Made by a program: the position numbers and the translations under genes | NCBI RefSeq assembly: GCF_002115725.1 | Contig: NZ_JFKD01000001.1 | Coordinates: 248,001 to 312,000 of the forward strand | DNA length: 64,000 nt | Source: Marivita cryptomonadis | Lineage (GTDB): Bacteria; Pseudomonadota; Alphaproteobacteria; Rhodobacterales; Rhodobacteraceae | Reading direction: 5' to 3' | Notes under the pieces: generated by a model | What the model was told of the DNA's origin: nothing | Database searches by the model: none | What the model saw: only the letters and a program-made list of their open reading frames with translations | Shown: positions 33,573 through 42,423 of the stretch, in pieces | Numbering within the stretch: position 1 is the first letter of the stretch | Layout: every line of letters starts with the position of its first letter

Positions 33573-34912
33573 CTGGTTGTCCGGATCGCGTCAATGACGA
33601 TGTTCAGGGCTGTGTCGAGATCGGATTGAGAGATCACCAGTGGGGGTGATAGGGTCAGCACGCTGCCAGCACTGATCTTGAAGCTGAGACCTTGGTCGAG
33701 GCAGGCGTAATAGATGCGTTCGGCGCGGTCTGGATCGGGAGTGCGGCTGTCTCGGTCGGTGACGATTTCGACCCCGAACATGAGGCCGCGACCGCGGATG
33801 TCACCGACATTCGGGTGATCGTGCAGGGCGTCTTTCAGGCGGTCTTGCGCGTGTTTGCCCAAAGTGGCGGATAGGTCGACCAGGCCTTCGTCTTCGATAA
33901 TGTCGAGCGTTGTCAGGGCGGCGCGGGCTGTGACTGGGTTCTTTTCGTGCGTATAGTGCCCGATGGCGAAGTCTCCGGCCACATTCAGATCGTCCCGCGC
34001 AATGATCCCGGCGATGGGGAGCATTCCGCCGCCAAGCGCCTTGCCCAGAACCACGATGTCCGGCTCGATCCCGTCATGATCAAAGGCGAACATGCGGCCC
34101 GTCTTGCCGAGGCCGGTGGGGATTTCATCCATGATGAGCAGCGCACCGTGTTTGCGACAGGTAGCCTGCACGGCTTGCCAGTAGCCCGGAGGCGGGACAA
34201 CGGGCACGGCGCGCATCGGCTCTGCGATCACCGCTGCCACATCACCCTCGCGGGCGAGTGCGAATTCGACCATTTTCGCACAGGCAAGGGCGCAGGTTTC
34301 GGGGCCGGGATGGCCGTAAGCGCAGTGGTAGCAGTGGAATGGGGCGACGTGTTCAGCACCGGGCAGGAGCGGGCCTGCGATATGGCTGCGGAACGTTGCC
34401 TCGCCGCCGACGCTGGACGCGCCAAAGCCAGCACCATGGAACGCGTCCCAGAAGCTGATGGTTTTGAACCGGCCTGTCGCGGCGCGGGCAAGGCGCAGGG
34501 CGACTTCGACGGCGTCTGATCCACCGGTGGTAAAGAGAACGCGGTTTAGAGTGCTGGGCGCGATCTGGCCAAGGCGTTCGGCAAGCGTGACCGAGACATC
34601 ATTGGTGAACCGGCGCGGAGAGAAGGGCAGCGCGTCGATCTGGTCTTTGACGGCTTGCACAAGGCGCGGGTGGCCGTAGCCGATGTGATGCACAGAGTTT
34701 CCGTGGAAATCCATGAAGCGGCGGCCAGAGGTGTCTTCGATCCAGATGCCTTCGGCCTTGGCGATGGTCGACAGGCAAGGCGAAGAGAGAGATTGATGCA
34801 GGAACGCATCGGCATCGCGTGCCAGCAAATCGCGCGTTTCATTGTGCGTCTCGCGTGCGGACCAGTCGGCCCGTGCAGCGCTGGTGTTTGCTTCGCCTTC
34901 GGTATGACGCAT
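33569..34912 (-). CDS. pbfA: PbfA-like class III PLP enzyme, probable 1-hydroxy-2-aminoethylphosphonate ammonia-lyase
   Basis: A 447-aa class III aminotransferase-fold PLP enzyme: F-M-D-F-H-G-N-S-V-H-H-I-G-Y-G-H-P, phosphate loop T-T-G-G-S-D-A-V-E, D-E-I-P-T-G-L-G-K and the PLP lysine in V-V-L-G-K-A-L-G-G-G. It lies in the phnW-A-Y operon. Established work describes PbfA, a class III fold lyase encoded beside phnWX or phnWAY, which converts (R)-1-hydroxy-2-aminoethylphosphonate to phosphonoacetaldehyde and ammonia, the substrate of PhnY. Context makes that the best call; ethanolamine-phosphate lyases and ordinary transaminases share the fold. The ATG overlaps the phosphodiesterase stop by one base. 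Confidence 0.68.
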   Translation of the reverse strand: MRHTEGEANTSAARADWSARETHNETRDLLARDADAFLHQSLSSPCLSTIAKAEGIWIEDTSGRRFMDFHGNSVHHIGYGHPRLVQAVKDQIDALPFSPRRFTNDVSVTLAERLGQIAPSTLNRVLFTTGGSDAVEVALRLARAATGRFKTISFWDAFHGAGFGASSVGGEATFRSHIAGPLLPGAEHVAPFHCYHCAYGHPGPETCALACAKMVEFALAREGDVAAVIAEPMRAVPVVPPPGYWQAVQATCRKHGALLIMDEIPTGLGKTGRMFAFDHDGIEPDIVVLGKALGGGMLPIAGIIARDDLNVAGDFAIGHYTHEKNPVTARAALTTLDIIEDEGLVDLSATLGKHAQDRLKDALHDHPNVGDIRGRGLMFGVEIVTDRDSRTPDPDRAERIYYACLDQGLSFKISAGSVLTLSPPLVISQSDLDTALNIVIDAIRTTR

Positions 34913-35697
34913 CAGGCTGGGTCCTCGATATCTGTCATCTGGACGATAATGCGATCTGGACCGATCAGGATGACTGCGTATTGGGGGCGTTCATCGTGGG
35001 CGACGAAATTGGACCAGTCCCAAGTCTGATGCGGCGGTCGGGTCTGGTGCGCAATGGATCGGAGGGCAGTGAACGGCACGCCCCCGATCACGCCGGACAC
35101 GGGCCGGTGCACATGACCGCAGAACAGGTGTTCGACCTGCGGGGCATTGGCGATCAGATCGATAAAGGGCTGATGATCGAGCAGGGGCATGTCGTCCAGC
35201 AACCCGAGACCCAAAGGGCCGGGTGGGTGGTGTGTGAAAACCAGAACGCGCCTGTCGGCCGTGTCGTGCAGGCGTTGCGCGAGCCAATCAAGGCGCACCG
35301 GGTCAAACGCACCCGCATCGCTGCCGGGCAGGGCGGTGTCGAGGCAAAGCAGTGATACGTTCTCGTCCATATCAAAGCGGTATTGATAGTAGGATTCGAG
35401 GCCCGAACCGGAATAAGGAAGTGCGGCCAGCAGATTTTCCCGGTTGTCATGGTTCCCGATCATCGGCAGCAGGGGTGTGTTTAAAGACGCAAGCCTGTCC
35501 GTCAGCGCGGCATATTCTTCGGGTGTGCCCGTGTCGGTCAGATCACCCGACACGACACAGCAGGCCGCGTCGGGGTGATAGCGGTTCATCTGGTCGATCA
35601 CCTGCCGCAACCGGGTGCGACTGTTCACGCCTTCGACCTGCCCCGAGACCGTCTGGTGCAGGTCAGACATCCAGAGGATCTTGTGGGTAAATCCCAT
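34912..35697 (-). CDS. GpdQ/CpdA-like phosphodiesterase in the phosphonate operon
   Basis: A 261-aa class III cyclic-nucleotide/glycerophosphodiesterase-type metallophosphoesterase with D-L-H, G-D-L-T-D-T-G, G-N-H-D-N, T-H-H-P-P and G-H-V-H-R motifs that bind two metals. No signal peptide is visible, so it is cytoplasmic. It sits between phnY and the pbfA-like gene with a 2-bp gap and a 1-bp overlap. A plausible role is release of free 2-aminoethylphosphonate from an ester such as glyceryl-aminoethylphosphonate; this is inference from context. Confidence 0.82.
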   Translation of the reverse strand: MGFTHKILWMSDLHQTVSGQVEGVNSRTRLRQVIDQMNRYHPDAACCVVSGDLTDTGTPEEYAALTDRLASLNTPLLPMIGNHDNRENLLAALPYSGSGLESYYQYRFDMDENVSLLCLDTALPGSDAGAFDPVRLDWLAQRLHDTADRRVLVFTHHPPGPLGLGLLDDMPLLDHQPFIDLIANAPQVEHLFCGHVHRPVSGVIGGVPFTALRSIAHQTRPPHQTWDWSNFVAHDERPQYAVILIGPDRIIVQMTDIEDPA

Positions 35698-35699
35698 GT

Positions 35700-37142
35700 T
35701 TATCCGGGCCAGGGCAGGGAGTAGGTCTTGACGTTGGTGAAGAACTTCATCGCCTCAATAACGCCTTCCTTCACCCCGTTGCCACTGTCCTTGATGCCGC
35801 CGAAGGGGGACATTTCGATCCGGTAGCCGGGCTGTTCCCAGATGTTGCAGGTGCCGACGTTGAGGCCGTTGATATAGGCAATCGCGCGGTTCAGGTCGTT
35901 GGTGCAGACGCCAGAGGACAGGCCGAAATCGGTGCTGTTGGAGATGCGCATCACTTCTTCGTCGTTGTCGGGAACGCGGACGATGGGGATGATCGGGCCG
36001 AAGGTTTCCTCCATCACCAGTTCGCTGTCATGGGGGACATGGTCCACGACGATGGGCGGCAGAAGCGCGCCTTTGCGACCGGGATCGTAGAGCACTTTGG
36101 CGCCTTGGTCGGCGGCCATGTAGACCCGTTTTTCAAAGAGTTCGGCGGCTTGGGCGTGGATCACACAGCCGAGTTCGGTGGCCGGATCTTGCGGGTCGCC
36201 GAATTTGATCTTCTTGGCCTTTTCGACCACCAGCGGGACGAACCTGTCCGCCACGCTTTCCTGCACGAGGATGCGCTTGATCGCGGTGCAGCGTTGGCCG
36301 GAATTGCCGGTGGCACCCGCGACAGCAATGGTCGCGGCCTTGTCGAGGTCTGCATCGCTCAGGTCGTTGCAGATGATCAGCGGGTCGTTGCCGCCGAGTT
36401 CCAGTGCGGTGCGTTTGTAGCCCGCTTTGGAGGCGATGAGTTTGCCGACGGGGACGCCGCCGGTGAAGGTGATGATGTCGATGTTCGGGTTCGTCACCAT
36501 CTCATCGCCGATGTCGGCGGGCATGCCGGTGACCACCTGGAACATCTCGGGTGGGAGCCCTGCTTCGTAGAGGATGTCGGCCAAAGTAAGCGCGGTCAGC
36601 GGTGTGAGTTCGGTCGGTTTGCACACCATGCAGTTGTTGGTGGCAATCGACGGCGCGATCTTGTGGCTGACCATGTTCAGCGGGTGGTTGAATGGGGTAA
36701 TAGCGCTGATCGCGCGGACGGGTTCGCGCATCGTGAAGATCTTGCGCGCCTTGCCGTTGTGGGTCAGGTCACACGAGAAAATCTCGCCATCATCCTTCAG
36801 CGCCTCGGCGGCGGCGAATTGGTAGACGTCCTGTGCGCGCTTGGTCTCGTAGATCGAATGCTGGTGGCAGATGCCCAGTTCCAGCGTCAGCCATTTGGCA
36901 AGGTACTCGCGCTTTTCGCCAATGATCTCACCCGCACGTTGCAGAATTTGGCTGCGTTCATAGCGGGTGAGTTTCGACTGATAGTTCGCCGCGATCTCGA
37001 AGGCACGGCGGGCGTGTTCGGCGGTGCCCATGGGGACGGTGCCGATCACCTCGTCCGTGTAGGGATAGCGGACTTCGAGCCGCGCCTCGGTGTCGACCTT
37101 TTCACCACCGATGCGCATCTGTTCGTGACGGATTTCAGTCAT
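35700..37142 (-). CDS. phnY: Phosphonoacetaldehyde dehydrogenase
   Basis: An NAD-dependent aldehyde dehydrogenase (480 aa) that oxidises phosphonoacetaldehyde to phosphonoacetate. Motifs: P-F-N-H-P-L-N cofactor segment, A-L-E-L-G-G-N-D-P with the general-base glutamate, and catalytic cysteine in N-S-G-Q-R-C-T. The closest characterised relatives by these motifs are PhnY and related ALDHs; genes for phosphonoacetate hydrolase (upstream, overlapping by 4 bp) and 2-AEP aminotransferase make the call. It receives substrate from PhnW and, if the PbfA call is right, from PbfA too. Confidence 0.9.
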   Translation of the reverse strand: MTEIRHEQMRIGGEKVDTEARLEVRYPYTDEVIGTVPMGTAEHARRAFEIAANYQSKLTRYERSQILQRAGEIIGEKREYLAKWLTLELGICHQHSIYETKRAQDVYQFAAAEALKDDGEIFSCDLTHNGKARKIFTMREPVRAISAITPFNHPLNMVSHKIAPSIATNNCMVCKPTELTPLTALTLADILYEAGLPPEMFQVVTGMPADIGDEMVTNPNIDIITFTGGVPVGKLIASKAGYKRTALELGGNDPLIICNDLSDADLDKAATIAVAGATGNSGQRCTAIKRILVQESVADRFVPLVVEKAKKIKFGDPQDPATELGCVIHAQAAELFEKRVYMAADQGAKVLYDPGRKGALLPPIVVDHVPHDSELVMEETFGPIIPIVRVPDNDEEVMRISNSTDFGLSSGVCTNDLNRAIAYINGLNVGTCNIWEQPGYRIEMSPFGGIKDSGNGVKEGVIEAMKFFTNVKTYSLPWPG

Positions 37143-38398
37143 GCGGGCACCTCTTCTAGCGCGGCAGCGGTTGTGGCGTAGAAGAACGCATCGAAGTTCC
37201 GCAGGGTCGGTGCGTTGGGCAGGTCGATCACGCGGTTCACGATGAACGGAACTTCCTGTTCGGTCAGCCCGCCATGGCTGCGCAGCGGTTCCTTGAGCGC
37301 GGCAAGGTCGTGGCGGTGGGCCGAGGTGCCGATCGTCATGTTCTCGGTCGAGATCATCACGATGTCGCCGATGCGGTCTGCGGGGAGTTCGAACCGCTGC
37401 ACCGCAGTGGCTTTGTCCAGCACTTCGAGCATCTCTGGAAGAGCGCGGAGTCGCGCGATGACATCCGCCTGATCGGCTTCGGATGGCAGGTATGCGGTGG
37501 CGAACGATCCTAGCGCGCCGTGATGCACCACGTAGGGGTCAGTGATCGGCAGGATCACCCGCGCCGCCGCCTCGCCCAGCCAGTCGTCGAGCAAATCCTG
37601 AACGTAGATCACCGCCGGATCGCCATTGGTGTCATGCTTGGGCTTCATGCCGTGGTCGGCGGTGACGACGATTGCCGCACCCATGGCGTCCAGCTCCGTT
37701 AGGTAACGGTCGAACATCGAGTAGAAGTCTTTCGCACCTTGCTCATCCGGCGCGAACTTGTGCTGGATGTAGTCGGTCGTGGACAGGTACATCACGTCCG
37801 GCATCCACTCTTTCAGCAGCTTTACACCAGCGGCGAAGACGAATTCCGATAGGTCGGCGGAATAGACCTCGGGCACCGGCATGCCGAGCCAATCGGATGC
37901 TTTGTCGATCCCGTGTTCCGCTTTGGTCGTGTCGCCAGACCGCTCGGATGAAAACGCGATCGCGCGGTCTTCGTCGAACTTCAGGCCAGCGCCGAGCAAC
38001 GCGCGCAGCTTGTCTTTGGCGGTGACGACAGCGACGCGTGCGCCTGCCTCGTAGAACTTGGAGAACACGGTCGGCGCGCGCAGGAAGCGCACGTCGTTCA
38101 TCATTACCTCTTCGCCAGTTTCCGGCTCATAGAGGAAGTTGCCGCAGATGCCGTGAACGGCGGGCGGGCGCCCGGTGGCGATGCTCATGTTATTGGGGTT
38201 GGTGAAGGACGGGATCACCGAATGGGCCAGACGGTCTGTCCCGGTTTCGCGGATGCGCTTGAGCGTCGGCATCAGGCCTTCGGCAATGGCAACCTCAAGG
38301 TATTCGGGTTCGCAGCCATCCAGACAGATCGCAATCGCGCAGGTCTTGGGCGCGGGGTAGGTGCGGTCATTGGCGACCACGGGGCTCTTAATCGGCAT
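37139..38398 (-). CDS. phnA: Phosphonoacetate hydrolase
   Basis: A 419-aa alkaline-phosphatase-superfamily zinc enzyme that cleaves phosphonoacetate to acetate and phosphate. Features: C-L-D-G-C-E-P-E-Y with the first metal ligands, the catalytic threonine in [17 protein letters not shown] and V-T-A-D-H-G-M-K, typical of PhnA. It forms the second step after PhnY. Start codon at M-P-I-K-S-P lies 10 bp after the phnW stop. The length is normal for the family. Confidence 0.94.
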   Translation of the reverse strand: MPIKSPVVANDRTYPAPKTCAIAICLDGCEPEYLEVAIAEGLMPTLKRIRETGTDRLAHSVIPSFTNPNNMSIATGRPPAVHGICGNFLYEPETGEEVMMNDVRFLRAPTVFSKFYEAGARVAVVTAKDKLRALLGAGLKFDEDRAIAFSSERSGDTTKAEHGIDKASDWLGMPVPEVYSADLSEFVFAAGVKLLKEWMPDVMYLSTTDYIQHKFAPDEQGAKDFYSMFDRYLTELDAMGAAIVVTADHGMKPKHDTNGDPAVIYVQDLLDDWLGEAAARVILPITDPYVVHHGALGSFATAYLPSEADQADVIARLRALPEMLEVLDKATAVQRFELPADRIGDIVMISTENMTIGTSAHRHDLAALKEPLRSHGGLTEQEVPFIVNRVIDLPNAPTLRNFDAFFYATTAAALEEVPA

Positions 38399-38408
38399 AT
38401 CTTTTCCT

Positions 38409-39590
38409 TCAGGCGGCGAGTTTCTTGCGTTCTTCCAAAGCGGCGGCAGGGGGTGCCGCGCTGCTGACGTTCATATCTGCGAGCGCATCACGGGCGGCAT
38501 CCACCACGCGGCGCATCACGTGTTCATCCATCTGCCCGATCACCCCGATGCGAAAACTGTCCACGACTGTCAGCTTACCGGGATAGATGATGAACCCGCG
38601 TTGCTTCATGGCGTCATAAAACGCCTTGAAGGTAAAGTTCGGATCGGCGGGGCAGAAGAAGGTCACGATGATCGGGCTGAGCCAACGGTCGGCGAGCAGA
38701 GTCTCGAAGCCCAGATCGCGCATACCCTGTACCATCACATCACGGTTGCGGGTGTACCGCGCGCCACGGGCGGGGACACCGCCTTCGACTTCGTGCAGGT
38801 CGAGCGCCTTGAGAAAGGCGGCGACAACATGGGTCGGGGGCGTGAACCGCCACTGGCCGGTTTTCTCCATCGTGAACCATTGCGCATGAACGTCGAGCGA
38901 CAGGGAGTGGGAATTACCTTTGGAGGCTTCGATCTCGTCCTTGCGGGCGATGACAAAGCCGAAACCGGGGACACCTTCGATACATTTGTTGGCCGACGAC
39001 ACGAAAGCGGCGCAGTTCAGTTTGATCGGGTCTAGCGGCAGCGCACCGAAGGCCGACATGCTGTCGATCAGGAGCTTGCGCCCGGCGGCTTGCGTGGCAG
39101 CGGCTATTTCCTCGACCGGGTTCAGGATGCCGCTGGAGGTTTCGCAGTGAATCGCGAGAACATGGGTGATGGCGGGGTCGTTGGCGAGGATCGTCGCAAC
39201 CTCATCTCCGCGCGGTGGCAGGTAGTCGCCCTTGTCGAGCAGATGACACGCGCGGCCCAGATAGCCCAGCGTTTGCGCGGCGCGCAGGCCGTACGCGCCG
39301 TTGGCCAGTACAAGTACTTTGCCGTCGCGGGGGACAAAGCTGCCCAACATCGCTTCGACGCAGTAGCTGCCGGAACCTTGGATCGGAACGCAGTCGTATT
39401 CAGGCGCGCCATCGCCGATCAACCCCAATAACCGGGTGCGCATCGTGCGGGTCATCGACCGAAAATCGTCATCCCAACTGCCCCAATCCTTGAGCATCTC
39501 CTGCTTGACGGCATAAGCCGTAGTCAGTGGGCCAGGGGTCAGAAGATAGGGTTCCCCAAGTTCCGGGGCAGGCAGCGGTGTAGTAGACAT
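38409..39590 (-). CDS. phnW: 2-aminoethylphosphonate:pyruvate aminotransferase
   Basis: A class V PLP aminotransferase of 393 aa that converts 2-aminoethylphosphonate and pyruvate to phosphonoacetaldehyde and alanine. PhnW features: L-L-T-P-G-P-L-T-T near the N-terminus, D-W-G-S-W-D-D-D-F, and the PLP lysine in [15 protein letters not shown]. The start is placed at M-S-T-T-P-L rather than 17 codons upstream, because the extra residues are not family-like. First gene of the operon phnW-phnA-phnY-phosphodiesterase-pbfA-DMT; the C-terminal 20 residues (alanine-rich) extend a little beyond the usual end. Confidence 0.93.
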   Translation of the reverse strand: MSTTPLPAPELGEPYLLTPGPLTTAYAVKQEMLKDWGSWDDDFRSMTRTMRTRLLGLIGDGAPEYDCVPIQGSGSYCVEAMLGSFVPRDGKVLVLANGAYGLRAAQTLGYLGRACHLLDKGDYLPPRGDEVATILANDPAITHVLAIHCETSSGILNPVEEIAAATQAAGRKLLIDSMSAFGALPLDPIKLNCAAFVSSANKCIEGVPGFGFVIARKDEIEASKGNSHSLSLDVHAQWFTMEKTGQWRFTPPTHVVAAFLKALDLHEVEGGVPARGARYTRNRDVMVQGMRDLGFETLLADRWLSPIIVTFFCPADPNFTFKAFYDAMKQRGFIIYPGKLTVVDSFRIGVIGQMDEHVMRRVVDAARDALADMNVSSAAPPAAALEERKKLAA

Positions 39591-39659
39591 GGTGTGGTTC
39601 CAAAGCTGATCTGGTCTTGGATATGCGGTGCTGTCAGGCATATGTAAAATCTTTGTTCT

Positions 39660-39673
39660 CTATTGATTGATAG
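39660..39673. promoter_or_regulatory. LysR-box-like sequence between phnW and the LysR gene
   Basis: CTAT-TGATTG-ATAG has the CTAT-N6-ATAG inverted-repeat layout of many LysR binding sites and lies in the 121-bp divergent region, about 40 bp before the regulator start. Another AATAGG/CCTAT repeat occurs before the hydrolase gene at 40598-40612. Confidence 0.4.
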
Positions 39674-39711
39674 GCTAGGGTTATGAAAATTTAGCGAACC
39701 CCGGAGCGAAG

Positions 39712-40584
39712 ATGCGGTACAGTCAGCTACGCGCCTTTCATCACGTGGCCCTGCATGGCGGGTTTTCCCGTGCAGCGCGCGCCTTGAACATATCCCAGCC
39801 GTCGGTCTCGGATCAGGTGCGCCAGTTGGAACAACGGCATGATGTTTTGTTGTTCACGCGCGAAGCGCGGCAGGTGCGGATGACGGACGCGGGTGAGGCG
39901 CTGTTCCGTTTGACGAGTGAGATGTTCGAAGTCGAAGAACGCATCAGCGCCTTGTTCGACGAAAGCCGAACTGCACTTTCGGGACACCTGCGGATCATGG
40001 CTGACTCGGCGATGCATATCACCGACGCCGTGCGGCGGTTCCGCGAGGCCAGTCCGGGGGTGTTCGTGACGATCCGCACCGGAAACACCGAGGATTTGCT
40101 GCGTCGCTTGCGGAATTACGAGGCGGAGATTGGTGTGGTAGGCAATTCGATTTCTGCGCCTGATTTGGACAGCATCGACCTTGGGCGGACGCCGATCCTT
40201 GCCTTGGTGGCGAAAGGGTATCTGCCGCAGGGGACACGCAAACTGCGGTTCCGCGATTTGGGGCAATACCCGCTGATCTATCGCGAAGTGGGGTCACGCA
40301 CACGGGCGCAGGTCGAAGAAGAAGCGGATCGGTTGAAGCTCTCACTGAATGCCGCGATCGAGGTCGAAGGTCGGGAGGCCATGCGCGAGGTTGTCGCCTC
40401 TGGGGCGGGGATCGGGTTCATCAGTGAGGCTGAGTTTGGGCATGACCGGCGGCTGAAGGCCATTCCTTTCGAAGATGTCGACTTGGGAATGTCGGAATCC
40501 CTTGTCACATTATCTGCGCGCAGGGATGTGCCGCTGATCCGGGGGTTTGTGAAAGCCGTGCAAAAGACCCTGACGACTGCGTGA
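39712..40584 (+). CDS. LysR-family regulator of the phosphonate operon
   Basis: A 290-aa LysR protein: N-terminal HTH (R-Y-S-Q-L-R-A-F-H-H-V-A...F-S-R-A-A-R-A-L-N-I-S-Q-P-S-V-S-D-Q-V-R) and substrate-binding domain. The GAGCGAAG site precedes the ATG. It is divergent from phnW, the usual arrangement for the LysR regulators of 2-AEP catabolism in several bacteria, so induction by 2-AEP or a derivative is the natural expectation. It may also act on the hydrolase gene 73 bp downstream. Confidence 0.88.
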   Translation: MRYSQLRAFHHVALHGGFSRAARALNISQPSVSDQVRQLEQRHDVLLFTREARQVRMTDAGEALFRLTSEMFEVEERISALFDESRTALSGHLRIMADSAMHITDAVRRFREASPGVFVTIRTGNTEDLLRRLRNYEAEIGVVGNSISAPDLDSIDLGRTPILALVAKGYLPQGTRKLRFRDLGQYPLIYREVGSRTRAQVEEEADRLKLSLNAAIEVEGREAMREVVASGAGIGFISEAEFGHDRRLKAIPFEDVDLGMSESLVTLSARRDVPLIRGFVKAVQKTLTTA

Positions 40585-40597
40585 CGCAGGTATAGCA

Positions 40598-40612
40598 ATA
40601 GGTTTTGCCTAT
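40598..40612 (+). promoter_or_regulatory. Inverted repeat before the formylglycine hydrolase gene
   Basis: ATAGG-TTTTG-CCTAT, with partial continuation of the symmetry on both sides, lies in the 73-bp gap between the LysR gene and the hydrolase. It shares CTAT/ATAG half-sites with the LysR-box-like sequence at 39660, so it may be a second site for that regulator. A weak terminator hairpin is the alternative. Confidence 0.35.
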
Positions 40613-40657
40613 AGGCTTATACAAATCACTTGTCTTTACATATGATCCTTGCTCGGC

Positions 40658-42184
40658 ATGATCGACTCAAGCCTGGGAAATGCCGTGTCAAAACCAAAGC
40701 CGAATACGCTGTTCATCGTGATCGACCAGCTGCGCGCGGACTGCGTGTTTGGGGCGCTTGCGACGCATCTCGGCCTGCCAAATATGCGTGCGCTTGCTGC
40801 AGATGCTGTGACATTCAGCAACCATTATTCCGTGACATCACCTTGCGGTCCTTCCCGTGTGTCTTTGCTGACTGCGCAATATGCGTCAAACCACGGCGCC
40901 ACGCGCAACGGGACGCCGCTTAAGCGCGACACGCCGAATCTAGCGACGGTTTCACGGCAGCACGGGTTCGATCCGTTGTTGTTCGGATATACAGACACAT
41001 CGCATGATCCAAGATTCCTGCCGCCGGACGATCCGAGACTGTTCTCCTATGAAGAGCTTGCGCCCGGGTTCGAAGAAGTGGTGCGCATGCGGTTGGAGGA
41101 GGATTCCAGCGCGTGGGAGGATCATTTGCGCGCGCATGGCTACGATGTGCCGCCTTATCCAGAGATGTACCGGCCAGTCGGGGATACGCCGGATTCCCCC
41201 GCGCTTTATGCAGCTGAACATAGCGACACGGCCTATTTGACCGACCGCGTGATTGACGATTTGGGCCAACGCCCGCCGGGTTGGTTTGGTTTGGTGACTT
41301 ATATCCGGCCGCATCCGCCTTTTGTGGCACCTGCGCCGTATAACCAGATGTATGCCGCAGCCGACATGCCAACTGCGCAAGAGGCCGATGATCCCGATTG
41401 GCACCCTTATGTGGCGACGGCACGGCGCAAATCCAAAGTGTCTTCGACGGTTGTCGGGTTCCCCGATTTAGAAACTTCGGACGCGACAACGCGCATGATC
41501 CGACAGCTGTATTTTGGGCTGGCGACAGAGGTGGATCATCACATCGGGCGGCTGATCGGTTGGCTCAAGGAAACTGGTCAATACGATGATACATTGATTG
41601 TTCTGACCGCTGATCACGGCGAAATGCTGGGTGACTATGGGCTGTGGGGCAAGATGACGTTCCATGATGCGGCATTCCACGTACCGTTGATCATTCGCGC
41701 ACCGCACGCCACTGTTCGCGGAGTGACCGTCGCGCAGCCGACGGAGTCCATAGATGTCACGCCTACGATTCTGGAGTGTCTGGGGCTGGACGCGCCGCAT
41801 TCTATGGATGGGAAAAGCCTGAAGCCATTTCTTGACGGCGAGGCGCCGAAAGAATGGCGGCAGGTTTCTGTATCGGAGCTGGATTTCGGCGATCCGGTCA
41901 AGCCAACACTTTGGCAGATGGATCATGATCTGCCCATTGATGCCGCGAATCTGGCTGTGCTGCGCCGTGGTCCGATGCGATTCGTGCAATTCGCAGGCGG
42001 GCTGCCGCCGATCCTCATGGACGTGTCCAGCGGCATGGAAGTTCGAAATCTGGCAAAAAATTCAGCACATATGCAGACAATGCTTGATTTGATGCAGGAT
42101 ATGCTTTGCCATCGAATGGTTAACAGCGATGGCACTTTCTCAAGAACGCTGATTACCGACAACGGCGTGAAAGTGGCCTCATGA
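40658..42184 (+). CDS. Formylglycine-type hydrolase resembling phosphonate monoester hydrolase/phosphodiesterase
   Basis: A 508-aa sulfatase/alkaline-phosphatase-superfamily enzyme. The nucleophile motif C-x-P-x-R is C63-G-P-S-R67, the cysteine normally matured to formylglycine; metal ligands are D23 and the T-A-D-H-G-E-M-L-G-D segment. The stretch after the nucleophile (G-Y-T-D-T-S-H-D-P-R) and 'Y-I-R-P-H-P-P-F-V-A-P-A-P-Y' resemble the characterised phosphonate monoester hydrolases of Rhizobium and Ruegeria more than choline sulfatases. Sitting next to a phosphonate operon it may free phosphonates from esters; a sulfatase or phosphodiesterase role is the alternative. Start uncertain: the ATG at 40658 is used, but GTG at 40686 is possible. 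Confidence 0.75.
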   Translation: MIDSSLGNAVSKPKPNTLFIVIDQLRADCVFGALATHLGLPNMRALAADAVTFSNHYSVTSPCGPSRVSLLTAQYASNHGATRNGTPLKRDTPNLATVSRQHGFDPLLFGYTDTSHDPRFLPPDDPRLFSYEELAPGFEEVVRMRLEEDSSAWEDHLRAHGYDVPPYPEMYRPVGDTPDSPALYAAEHSDTAYLTDRVIDDLGQRPPGWFGLVTYIRPHPPFVAPAPYNQMYAAADMPTAQEADDPDWHPYVATARRKSKVSSTVVGFPDLETSDATTRMIRQLYFGLATEVDHHIGRLIGWLKETGQYDDTLIVLTADHGEMLGDYGLWGKMTFHDAAFHVPLIIRAPHATVRGVTVAQPTESIDVTPTILECLGLDAPHSMDGKSLKPFLDGEAPKEWRQVSVSELDFGDPVKPTLWQMDHDLPIDAANLAVLRRGPMRFVQFAGGLPPILMDVSSGMEVRNLAKNSAHMQTMLDLMQDMLCHRMVNSDGTFSRTLITDNGVKVAS

Positions 42185-42423
42185 GTTTTGCTGATCTGGT
42201 CCTGTCACGCATCTGTCATGGTTGCCAGAGATACACATCCCGGCTGTTTCAACCGGGCTGACCAAATGAAGGAGGCACACTGCCAGAACCCAGTTCTACC
42301 GTCGCGTCGAGATCTGCCGAACACTGGCGCGATACTATGGACACCCGAAATGACCGGACGTTGAATGTACCGGAAAAAGGGGGAACAGCCCCCATTCACC
42401 ACTTGGAACCAACAGGAGATAAA

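Noticed and set aside
40658..42184. Choline sulfatase
   Set aside because: No betaine or choline genes nearby, and the region after the C-x-P-x-R motif resembles phosphonate monoester hydrolases; kept as an alternative only.
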